Part shown: positions 22,831 through 48,160 of the stretch, one piece after another
Position numbering within the stretch: the first letter of the stretch is position 1
Layout: every line of letters begins with the position of its first letter
Assembly: GCF_000247815.1 (NCBI RefSeq)
Contig: NW_004775933.1
Location: 124,001 to 188,000 of the forward strand
DNA length: 64,000 bases
Reading direction: 5' to 3'
Source of the DNA: Ficedula albicollis
Taxonomy: Eukaryota; Chordata; Aves; Passeriformes; Muscicapidae
The notes under the pieces: model-generated
What the model was told of the DNA's origin: nothing
Database searches by the model: none
What the model saw: the letters and a program-made list of their open reading frames with translations, nothing else
Translations under genes and position numbers: made by a program

Positions 22831-23595
22831 TGAAAACGGCTCCAATTAAATATGACTTTATTTCCCTGATTTTTAACAGGGAGTATGGATCAATTTTGAT
22901 TTCAAGGCAGTTTTCCTAAAATGAAGGGAAATTTCCGTGAGTTTTCCTTAAAAGAATGGAAGTTTCTGAGTTTTCCTAAAAAGAATGGAAGTTTCTGCAA
23001 GTTTTGCTTAGAGAAATGGAATGGGAAACCTCCCTGGAACTCGGTGATCCTAAGGATGACCTGGAGGAACATTTCCTGTGTGTTTTGGGATGTGGGGAAA
23101 ACCTCAGAGCCAGCATATAAATATAAATTGGGAATAAATATTCCCAGTTATTCCATGGATTTCTATGGGGCCGTTGTGTTTCCTGGGAACCACGAGGCCC
23201 CGTCAGCAGTTTGGAAGATCCAGAGTGGCTCTGTTAGAAAAAGAATGAAGGATTTGGGGAAGGAATGGAGTGGAAAACTCCCCCCATACTTCCCCAAACC
23301 AGTACAAATTTCACCTGGAAAAATCTCTTTTCTTCCTCGTCTTCACTCACAAACTTCCCTCTCTTTTTTTTTGGCAATGGAGAAGAAATTGCTTTGATAA
23401 AAATCCCGCTTATTCCACATGGAGCAGGTTCCCATCCCTTCCCAATCCCGCTTTTCTGGGCCACCTCTTGTCCCCAGGGTGACATCCTCGCTCCAGGGCC
23501 TCATTCCAGGTGTTTTTCCTGGTTTTAAGGCTCCTTGGCCTGTGGGATGGAGGTGCTGGAGGCTGGAGGGGCCCAAAATTTCGGCTGTTTGAGCC
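22831..23595. other. Intergenic DNA, no gene seen
   Basis: A short duplication around GAATGGAAGTTTCTG is seen at 22950-23000. I recognise nothing else. Confidence 0.4.
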
Positions 23596-23609
23596 AAAAA
23601 AAAAAAAAA

Positions 23610-23716
<107 letters not shown>

Positions 23717-23725
23717 AAAAAAAAA

Positions 23726-27708
<3,983 letters not shown>

Positions 27709-27943
27709 GGAAATCCAAGGAAAAGAGAAAAAAGGGCCCCCCCAAGGGCGGCTTTTCCCGATCTGCATCCGACAAAAGCCTTTGGTTTTCTGTCATTCTT
27801 TTCATTTCCTTGCTGGCTCCCCCAATTGTCAAAGCCCTCAAGAAAATGCACTTTAGCTCTTTGTCCCCAAATGTAATTTGATAAACTCCAGGCAGAAACA
27901 TTCGGGTTTCGAAGGCTTTTCAGAAAAAAAAAAAAAAAAAAAA

Positions 27944-27945
<2 letters not shown>

Positions 27946-28009
<64 letters not shown>
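27946..28009. repeat. Poly-C block, 64 bases, after a 22-base A run
   Basis: A run at 27924-27945, then pure C, then directly the purine tract at 28010. Confidence 0.95.
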
Positions 28010-28013
<4 letters not shown>

Positions 28014-28862
28014 GAAAAAAGGGAAAAAAGGGGGAAAATAAGAGGGGGGGAAGGGAAAATAAGAGGGAAAAATAGGGGGGAAAAGGGAAAAAAAGAGGGG
28101 GGAATGGTGAAAAATAATAGGGATAAAGGGAGAATAAGAGGGGGAAAAAGGGGAAATAATAGGGGGAAAAGGGTACAAGTAAGAGAGGGAAAAGGGAAAA
28201 ATGAGAGAAAAGAGAGGGGGAAAGAAGAAGAATGAGGGGGGAAAGGAGAAAAAGTAAGGGGGAAATGATCAAATAATGAAGGGAAAAAGATAAAGGATAA
28301 AAGGAAGAAGGGAAAGAAGGGAGAAATTAGAGGAAAATAAGAAAAAATGATGAAGGATAAAAAGAAGAATGAAAAAATGGAGAAAATGGAGGGAAATAAG
28401 GAAAAAAGAAAAAATGGATAAAGGTGAAAAAGGAAAGAAGGGACAAAATGAGGGAGGAAAAGAAGAAGAAAATAAGAAGGGATAAAGATGAATAAGGGAA
28501 AGAAAGGAAAAAAGGAAGAAATAAAAGAAGGATAAAGAAGAATAAGGAAAAGAAGGGACAAAATAAGGGAGGAAAAGAAGAAAAAAAATAAAAAGGGATA
28601 AAGATGAATGAGGGAAAGAAGAGAAAAAAAGGAAGAAATAAAAAAAGGATAGAGAAGAATAAGGAAGAGAAGGGACAAAATAAGGGGGAAAAGAAGAAAA
28701 ATTTAAAGGAGGATAAAGAAGAATAAGGAAGAGAAGGGAAAAATGAGGGGGGAAGGAAGGGGAAAATAATTTTAAAAATGAGAGATAAGAGGGGAAAAAA
28801 GAAGGAAAAGAAGAAGGAAAAAAAAGGGAAAAAAATCAGGAAAAAAGAGGGAAAACCCCCAG
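28010..28862 (+). repeat. Long purine-rich tract (GGGGAAAA-type)
   Basis: About 850 bp in which C is nearly absent and T is sparse. It is made of irregular units such as GGGGGAAAAGGGAAAAA and GGATAAAGAAGAATAAGG. Tracts of this kind can form triplexes and are hard to sequence. The pyrimidine-rich reverse strand yields open frames of F, L, S and P that are not genes. Confidence 0.9.
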
Positions 28863-29605
28863 GAGGGATAAAAGTGGGGGGAGCCCCTATTGAAGAATTT
28901 CTTGGAGCCTCTGGAATTTCAAAAGTGGGATTTTAGGCGAGGGTGAAGGAGCAGGGGCGGGGGATGAAGCTTGACAGTGTCATCATCCCTAAATCCTTGG
29001 GAATCCTCATTTTCCAGCGGCGCTTTCCCCCTGGGGGCGGGGACCGGCGCGGCTCCCACCCTATAAAACGCTCCGGGTTTCCCCGGGAGTGGGGAGCGGC
29101 CACTTGGACTTGGAGGTTGGGTGAGTGAAGAAAATAATCTGGATTTTTTGGGGGATTTTTTAATTGCCAGGCGGGGTTTGGGATGCCGAGTTATCCGACG
29201 GGGCTCCCGGAATGTCCGCGGGATTTCTGCTGCCCGAGGGGGTGTTTTGCCCAGGGTTGTTGTTTGTCCATCCAGAGGGGGTGATGGCAATTCCCAAATT
29301 TCAGCGCAGGGATGGGGAAAGGCGCCTGGTTTGAAAAATAGTTCAGGGAGCAAAACCTCACATCAGGAATCAGGGCCTATTCCCAGCTGGAATTCTGCTC
29401 CCAGCATGAAAAGCGGCTCCCAGCAGAGTTTGGGGGGGGAAAAGAGCAAAATTTGAGGCAAGAGCAAAAATTAATTGGGAATTTTGAGGGGGAATAAGGC
29501 AGAGAAATTGGAATTTGGCTGGAAAAAATTCCGGTCGAGGGCAAAAAAATCTGGAAAAATTTGGGAAAAAACCCCAAAAAACGAGAAAATTCAACAAATT
29601 TGGGG

Positions 29606-29648
<43 letters not shown>

Positions 29649-30080
29649 GGTTGAATTTCAGGCAGAAATTCTGGTTGAGGGTTGGGGTGACAAAAATTCC
29701 AGCTGGAGATTTGGGAGCAAAAACTTCAATAAAATTGGAGGATGAGTTTTTAAAAAAATGAGATATTTTTGGATGTAAATCCCTGGGATTGTGGATGTTG
29801 TCCCTGCACGGGGCACAGGGTTGGAATGGGATATTTAAGGTCACTTCCAATTCCCTGCAATTCCCTGAAATTCTGGAATTCTCTGATTTTCATATCAGGA
29901 TTTGGGGGGGTTGGTTTTTCCTCCCCTCCTCGTTATCAGCCTGGAAGGGTTGAATTCCAAAGGGGCTGGAGCTGGGATTCCTCTGGAATTTCAAATTCCG
30001 TGGATTCCGCCCTCCTGAGCTTCACCTGAGCAGGTGGATGAGAGCGGGGAAGGAGCTTGTGCTGCCTCCCAATTATTAAA
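28863..30080. other. Intergenic DNA with a small CR1-like remnant
   Basis: No gene seen. Near 29790-29870 GTGGATGTTGTCCCTGCACG and ATATTTAAGGTCACTTCC look like a degraded + oriented CR1 tail. An A run of about 34 bases lies at 29612-29645. Confidence 0.4.
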
Positions 30081-30210
30081 TCAGCTCTGAAACCGTTAAT
30101 TGACGTTAATTAACGGAAATAAACCCCACAACCAAACTGAAGAAACGGGATCAGCATTCCCAATGGATCATTAGCAAGGAATCCAATTAAAGATATTTGG
30201 ACGAATTGGT
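30070..30210. promoter_or_regulatory. Homeodomain-site palindrome in an A+T-rich island
   Basis: CCGTTAATT at 30093-30101 and AATTAACGG at 30108-30116 are perfect inverted repeats with a 6-base spacer. TAAT-core words surround them (AATTATTAAATCAGC, GATCATTAGCAAGG, CCAATTAAAGATATTTGG). This fits a paired-type homeodomain binding region, but the function is inferred. Confidence 0.35.
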
Positions 30211-31431
30211 TCATTTTTTTTTTTTTTTAATTAAATTTTTAAAATTACAGGTGGGATGAGGTAAAAACAAAAATCATGGAGTGAGAGATGAAAATTGAAA
30301 ATTCCACCTCTGCCTTCCAAGTTGTTCCCAGTTCTCCCTTGGGGAATGTTTTGCCTGGATAAGGAAAAGGGGAAATTGGAGCGTGGGGGTGGAAAAAAAA
30401 ATAGGGAAGGGATGTAAGGAGAAAAGGATGTAAGAAGAAAAACAAATGGGGATTTTAGAAGGGATTTTGGGAATGGGGAAAAAAATAAAAAAGGGGAGAA
30501 AAAAAGGAATTAAATAGGAATATTACCTGGAAGCTCCTCTGGAATTTTCTCAGGGAATCCAACCCGTCGGCACGGCCGAGGGGGTGCGGCTGCCTGTGCC
30601 AGGGAGCGGAAAACGGGGAAGGAAAATCGGATTTGTGCGCAGGGAGAGACTCCAGCAGCTCTTTCGGGATGAGCCGGGCAGGCCGAGGCTCCCCGGGAAT
30701 GAGGATTTCCCGGGAATGCCGCTGCTGCTCCCTCCAGCTGGAACCCAACAGCACCGGGGGGTTTTTAGGAGCTGCGGGGAGAGCCTTGCCCACCCCCGGC
30801 ACGGGAAACCCCAGGAAATTTGGGGGGGGAAAAAAGGGAATTTTGGTGATTTATGGCCCAGGCAGAGGAGGAGCCTGGAGGGAGCTTTTCCTACGGGAAG
30901 GTTTTTCCCTCCTGGCACCGCAATTCCCTGTTTTTTCCCAAGGCAGGAATTCAGGATCTCGTTGGTGTTGCGCAATTGGATTTTGGGAAAAGCGGGATCC
31001 TGGGGGGGATGAGATCCCGGAATTCCCATCCCCAGTGGGAATCTCCCCTCTGGAATTGTCACCCCCCCCTCTCCCGGGTGCTTTCTCCAGCCTCATGTGC
31101 GATGTCACGGCCCCTTGGCTTTGTTTGGGGGCGATGATAAAATTCCCCAAGCTCCGTGGGAAGTTGGGAATGCCGCGGCTGCATCCCAAGGATCCGGCTT
31201 GAGCTCCAGATCCAACCTTGGAAAAACCTGGATTTAATTCCAGAGGGTGGGAATCTGAAAGAGAGACCCTTTAAACCCCACAAATATTTTTTATTTTAAT
31301 CTTTCCTATTTTCTCCCTGAATTTCTAGCAGCGGGAAAAGAAACAGGAAACATTTCCATAAAATTCTCATGGAATTCCATCCCTGCCCCTTTCAGGACAG
31401 GAATTCTGCTGCTTTGGGGAGGCTGAGAGGG
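30211..31431. other. Intergenic DNA, no gene seen
   Basis: G+C-rich in 30560-31200. Frames over it show no domain. Confidence 0.4.
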
Positions 31432-31506
31432 AAGGAAGGAAGGAAGGAAGGAAGGAAGGAAATGAAGGAAGGAAGGAAGGAAATGAAGGAAGGAAATGAA
31501 GGAAGT
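31432..31506 (+). repeat. (GGAA)n microsatellite
   Basis: A run of GGAA units interrupted by AATGAA. Such tracts can bind ETS-family factors. Confidence 0.9.
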
Positions 31507-31589
31507 ACTAAAGGAAATGAATTCCTTCCTCCTTGCCGGGAATTCCAGGGGGAGTTTTCCACAGCAGGCACTGGGGTCAGGGATCGTTT

Positions 31590-36516
<4,927 letters not shown>

Positions 36517-37120
36517 NNNNNNNNNNNNNNNNNNNNNNNNNNNNNNNNNNNNNNNNNNNNNNNNNNNNNNNNNNNNNNNNNNNNNNNNNNNNNNNNNNNN
36601 NNNNNNNNNNNNNNNNNNNNNNNNNNNNNNNNNNNNNNNNNNNNNNNNNNNNNNNNNNNNNNNNNNNNNNNNNNNNNNNNNNNNNNNNNNNNNNNNNNNN
36701 NNNNNNNNNNNNNNNNNNNNNNNNNNNNNNNNNNNNNNNNNNNNNNNNNNNNNNNNNNNNNNNNNNNNNNNNNNNNNNNNNNNNNNNNNNNNNNNNNNNN
36801 NNNNNNNNNNNNNNNNNNNNNNNNNNNNNNNNNNNNNNNNNNNNNNNNNNNNNNNNNNNNNNNNNNNNNNNNNNNNNNNNNNNNNNNNNNNNNNNNNNNN
36901 NNNNNNNNNNNNNNNNNNNNNNNNNNNNNNNNNNNNNNNNNNNNNNNNNNNNNNNNNNNNNNNNNNNNNNNNNNNNNNNNNNNNNNNNNNNNNNNNNNNN
37001 NNNNNNNNNNNNNNNNNNNNNNNNNNNNNNNNNNNNNNNNNNNNNNNNNNNNNNNNNNNNNNNNNNNNNNNNNNNNNNNNNNNNNNNNNNNNNNNNNNNN
37101 NNNNNNNNNNNNNNNNNNNN
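36517..37120. other. Assembly gap (604 N)
   Basis: A run of N between two minisatellite segments. Confidence 0.99.
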
Positions 37121-42356
<5,236 letters not shown>

Positions 42357-42560
42357 ATGCTTTTTGCAAGTTTTGATCTCGTCTCGGCACTGGCTACCCT
42401 CGCCGCGTGCTTGGTGTCACTGACTTTGCTGCTGGCCGTGTCCCAACAGCTGTGGCAGCTCCGCTGGGCTGCCCCCCGCGACAAAACCTGCAAGCTACCA
42501 ATCCCCAAAGGCTCCATGGGATTCCCTTTAATCGGAGAGACCTTCCACTGGCTCCTGCAG
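42357..42560 (+). CDS. CYP26B1: Cytochrome P450 26B1, exon 1 (68 codons)
   Basis: CYP26B1 is a microsomal P450 that oxidises all-trans retinoic acid to 4-hydroxy and related polar metabolites, limiting retinoid signalling in embryonic tissues. This exon encodes the N-terminal membrane anchor: a hydrophobic segment around residues 10-30 ([18 protein letters not shown]), then the proline-rich hinge [16 protein letters not shown] and HWLLQ. The ATG has A at -3 (CCAAATATG). The exon ends CTGCAG before GTAAGG, in phase 0, after exactly 68 codons as in the human gene. The frame is open for about 178 codons upstream without a stop, but that stretch is low-complexity pyrimidine-rich 5' UTR and is not P450-like. 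Identity as 26B1 rather than 26A1 or 26C1 rests on [14 protein letters not shown] and on the EXOC6B neighbour. Confidence 0.95.
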
Positions 42561-42939
42561 GTAAGGAGGATTCCCGGCTCTTCGCTGGCACCTGGGTTGG
42601 GACCGCGCTTTTTTTTCCGGGAGGATTTTTTTTTTTAAAAATTGTTATTTTTTTTAGGGTGCTTTCAGGGCTTTTTGTCGCTTTATTTTTTTTTTTTCTC
42701 CCCTCGTCTTCTTTTCCTTCCGATTGCATCATGCGGCTTCTGGGCGAGCTGGGGAGGGAGAGCCGGAGCCGGGGCAGCGGCGGAGGCACCGGGGGAGCGC
42801 GGCCGGGCTGGGCTCGCTCCCGGCGGGGATCGCCCCTGGGCTGCCAACCCCCTTCTCCTCCTCCTCCTCCTCTCCCCGGCCTCGGTTCTTGCCAAAAAAG
42901 CTCGAGCCCGTAGCGCCGGAGCCGCGGGCGGAGCGGCCA

Positions 42940-43833
<894 letters not shown>

Positions 43834-43859
43834 GGAAACCCCCGCCACGGCGGCCCCGC

Positions 43860-44235
43860 TCGCCCCCGGCGCCGAAGGGGTTAACGGCACGCTCTCAATA
43901 GGGCTTTATTTTTTAAAGAAATTTATCAGATTTTTACAGGGGGACCAGAAAAGGGTTCTCGCTTTTCCACAGGCTCCGTCCAAACAGAGTCCAGGGCTAA
44001 AAATACAAAAATTTTGTATAAATTGGACTCCATTCGCAACTTGCGCCGCATAAAGGTGCTCTTTGTGCTGCCCTGGAAATGGTGTACAAATAACTCTTTA
44101 TTAATGCCACAAAAAGGACTTTAATTATATTTACGCAGATCAAGAAACAGGGTCACCTGAACATCTGAACCTCACAACCGCGCTTTTGTTTCAAAATAAA
44201 CACCCGCGCTCCCAGCCCGGCGGCGCGGCCGCGGC
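43860..44235. promoter_or_regulatory. Candidate intron 1 enhancer with retinoid-receptor half-sites
   Basis: A repeat-free, complex block between two C blocks: TTTAAAGAAATTTATCAGAT, GGGCTAAAAATACAAAAATT, CATAAAGGTGCTCTTTGTGC, CTTTATTAATGCCAC and ACTTTAATTATATTTACGCA. At 44150-44171 three nuclear-receptor half-sites cluster: GGGTCA on + at 44150, then TGAACA and TGAACC two bases apart. The last two are a DR2-like pair on - (GGTTCA, GA, TGTTCA) with one off-consensus base. A retinoic-acid response element here would suit a retinoid-induced gene. This is inference. Confidence 0.4.
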
Positions 44236-44239
44236 GCTC

Positions 44240-44281
44240 GCAGCGCCTCTCCCCGCTCGCCAGGGGGGGTTTTTTGGGGGG

Positions 44282-44314
<33 letters not shown>

Positions 44315-44363
44315 CAGCGCCTCTCCCCGCTCGCCAGGGGGGTTTTTTTGGGGGGACCCCCCC
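44240..44363 (+). repeat. Direct duplication on both sides of a 31-base C block
   Basis: GCAGCGCCTCTCCCCGCTCG followed by CCAGGGGGG, a T run, GGGGGGA and C occurs at 44240 and again at 44314, 74 bp apart. The C block at 44283-44313 lies between them. This may be a misassembly around a G-run/T-run/G-run/C-run hairpin-prone motif. Confidence 0.85.
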
Positions 44364-44494
44364 GCTATTGCTGCGGCTCCGCCGACAAAAGCCCCTGGAG
44401 CATGTGGGAAAGTTATTAAAGTCCCTGAAATCTGGAGATTTACTTAGGCAAAGCGCTGCCTTTTTCGAGTAAAATCAGCCTGGGAGAGGAGGGA

Positions 44495-45552
<1,058 letters not shown>

Positions 45553-45704
45553 TTTATGATTATTTTTTCTTCCCTCTTTTCCCCGCGCTGATCCCTGGAG
45601 GAATTTCATGGGTGGGGTGGGGGACCACGCGTGTGTCGCCCCCTGTGATGACAGGGAGGGGCTCTGGAAAGGGCGTGACGCTCCCCAAAATTCAGGGACG
45701 CCCC

Positions 45705-45825
45705 GAGGGCTTTTTCTTGGTGGTCTGGCGGTGCTGAGGATTTCCTTGGATTTCAGGGAATTAGGGCTTTTTCTTGGTGTTCTGGCGGTGCTGAGGATTT
45801 CCTTGGATTTCAGGGAATTTGGGAT
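45705..45825 (+). repeat. About 59-bp tandem pair
   Basis: GGCTTTTTCTTGGTGGTCTG and GAGGATTTCCTTGGATTTCA occur twice in tandem, starting near 45709 and 45766. Confidence 0.85.
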
Positions 45826-45859
45826 GTGAGAGGGGGTTCTGGGGTGAAGCGGTGGTTGG

Positions 45860-46665
45860 GGGGGCTGAGAGGTTTTTGTGTCACCCCGAGGTGACACCGC
45901 CCTTAGAACCTGCAGGACGGCCCGATTTGGGGGTGCCGAGAGCTTTTTGGGTCACCCCCAGATCAGTCCGGTTTTTGGGTGCTGAGCCCCCTTTGGGTCA
46001 CCCCCAGATCAGCCTGGTTTGGGGTCCTGGGCCCCTTTAGTGTCACCCTGAGGTGACACCCCAGATCAGCCTGGTTTGGGGGTGCTGAGCCCCCTTTGTG
46101 TCACCCCCAGATCAATCCGATTTTTTGGGTGCTGAGCCCCCTTTGTGTCACCCGCAGATCAGCCCAGTTTGGGGGTGCTCAGCCCCCTTTGTGTCACCCC
46201 TAAATCAGCCCGGTTTGGGGGGTCTGAGCCCCTTTAGTGTCACCCCAAGACTAGCCCGTTTTGGGGGTTCTGAGCCCCCTTTGTGTCACCCCTAAATCAG
46301 CCCGGTTTGGGGGTTCTGAGCCCCTTTTGTGTCACTCCTAATTCAGCCCGGTTTGGGGGTTCTGAGCCCCTTTTGTGTCACCCCCAGACCAGCCTGGTTT
46401 TGGGGTGCTGAGCCCACTTTAGTGTCACCCCAAGACTAGCCCGGTTTGGGGGTGCTGAGCCCCTTTAGTGTCACCCCAAGACAAGCCCGGTTTGGGGGTG
46501 CTGAGCCCCCTTTTTGTCACCCCCAGATCAGCCCGGTTTGGGGGTTCTGAGCCCCTTTAGTGTCACCCCTAAATCAGCCCGGTTTGGGGTGCAGAGCCCC
46601 CTTGGGGGTTCTGAGCCCCTTTAGTGTCACCCCCAGATCAGCCCGGTTTGGGGTGCAGAGCCCCG
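45860..46665 (+). repeat. About 47-bp minisatellite in intron 1
   Basis: Units contain GGGTGCTGAGCCCCCTTTGT, GTCACCCCCAGATCAGCCCG and GTTTGGG. There are about 16 copies with variants (TTAGTGTCACCCCAAGACTA), and the array stops at 46665. Confidence 0.93.
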
Positions 46666-47179
46666 GCAGAGGTGGGGACTGTCCCCGTGTCCCCCGCGCT
46701 GCCGGGCTGGTGGCAGTGGTGGCAGTGGTGGCGTGGCTGTCACACCCCACCCTCCCTGGCTCGGGCTCTTTCCCAGCTGGATCTGGGCTGGGAATTATTT
46801 GGGATTAAAGGGGGGAGGGGGTGTCCCCCCCACCTCCGCGGTGTGAGGACAGCACTGGTGGCACTTCTGGGGACACGAGGCTGTCCCCATGCCTGCCCCA
46901 AGGCCAGGTCCCTGCTCCAGCAGCGTTTCCTATTTTTGGAGGCCGTAAAATCCCTTCCAAACCTCCAAAAAATCCCTTCCCTCTTTTGTCCCGGGGGAGA
47001 CGATGCGAAAACAAACAGCACATGACACCCATTAGTCACAATTTTTCGGAGTGACACCACAAAAAAAAAAAGCAAAAAAAAAAAAAGCTGTGCCTGTCCC
47101 TGCCCCAAACCAGGACCAGCTCAGTCCCTCCGATTTTGGGGTTTTTCCTTAAAAAGGGAGATATTTTTCCAGCCGAGGG
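46666..47179. other. Intron 1 DNA, no feature
   Basis: Two A runs with one C-G interruption occur near 47060-47087. Nothing else is recognised. Confidence 0.4.
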
Positions 47180-47480
47180 GAAGGGTGATGGGGCTGCCTC
47201 CATCCAGAAGGAGAACTGGTGGCAGGAGAGGTGCAGGGATTTGGGGACGATGAGTTTTCCTCGGCAGCAGCTTTGGCTCCCATTTATTCCCTCTCCAGGG
47301 GGGTTCATTCCCTATCCAAGGAGGGTTTGGGAAGGGTGATGGGGCTGCCTCCATCCAGAAGGAGAACTGGTGGCAGGAGAGGTGCAGGGATTTGGGGACG
47401 ATGAGTTTTCCTCGGCAGCAGCTTTGGCTCCCATTTATTCCCTCTCCAGGGGGGTTCATTCCCTATCCAAGGAGGGTTTG
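47180..47480 (+). repeat. 151-bp tandem duplication
   Basis: Two almost identical copies start at 47180 and 47331, both beginning GAAGGGTGATGGGGCTGCCT and ending CCTATCCAAGGAGGGTTTG. Confidence 0.95.
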
Positions 47481-47944
47481 TTCCCTCCCCAGGGACGGTT
47501 AAGCAGGATCAGGCCGAGATCTGAAGGTGCCTCTGTTCCCATTCCCTGCTCCCTTCACCCTCCTGCACATCTGGATGTTTTTTCGCTCATCTAACGCGGC
47601 CTTTGCTTGCGACAGCCTGGACAAAACCACGGAATTCCTCGGGAATTGGGCTGTGGGGTCACGGAGAAGGGAGGCCTGACCTCTGTGGGATCCTGGTGGG
47701 GCTGGGGTTGGCACTGCCAGCCCTGCCAGGAGCGATGCCAGTGACACAAACCCGCCAGAGGTTTCTTTCCTCTCTCTTCTTCCCGACGTTCTCATTCCCG
47801 GGTTTTTCCTGCAGGGGAAAAAAAAAAAAAAACAAACAAAAAACACGTGGCCAACCCTAAACCCTGAAACCCAAAACTTTTGGAAGGTTCTGAATCCTAA
47901 AGATCTCCTCTGTGCTCCTCAAAACCCTTTCTGCATCCTCTTTA

Positions 47945-48160
47945 GGCGCTGGATGTTGGGAAGGAATTGTTCCCTGGGAGGGGCTGGGCTGGAATTCCCG
48001 GATTTGCGGTGGCTGCCCCTGGATCCCTGGCAGTGCCCAAGGCCGGGTTTGGGATTTGGAGCACCCAGGGACAGCGGGGGCTGTCCCTGGCCGTGGCAGG
48101 GAGTGACATCGGTGACCTCCAAGGTCCCTTCCACCTCCAGCCATTCCGTCATTCCATGAT
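47945..48160 (+). mobile_element. CR1 LINE 3' fragment
   Basis: TTGGGAAGGAATTGTTCCCT, GAATTCCCGGATTTGCGGTG, GCAGTGCCCAAGGCCGGG, GACCTCCAAGGTCCCTTCC and AGCCATTCCGTCATTCCATG occur in order, + orientation. Confidence 0.7.

Noticed and set aside
48105..48150. GTGACCTCCAAGGTCCC as an everted nuclear-receptor repeat
   Set aside because: It is part of the normal CR1 tail sequence (the segment before CCTTCC), present because of the transposon.
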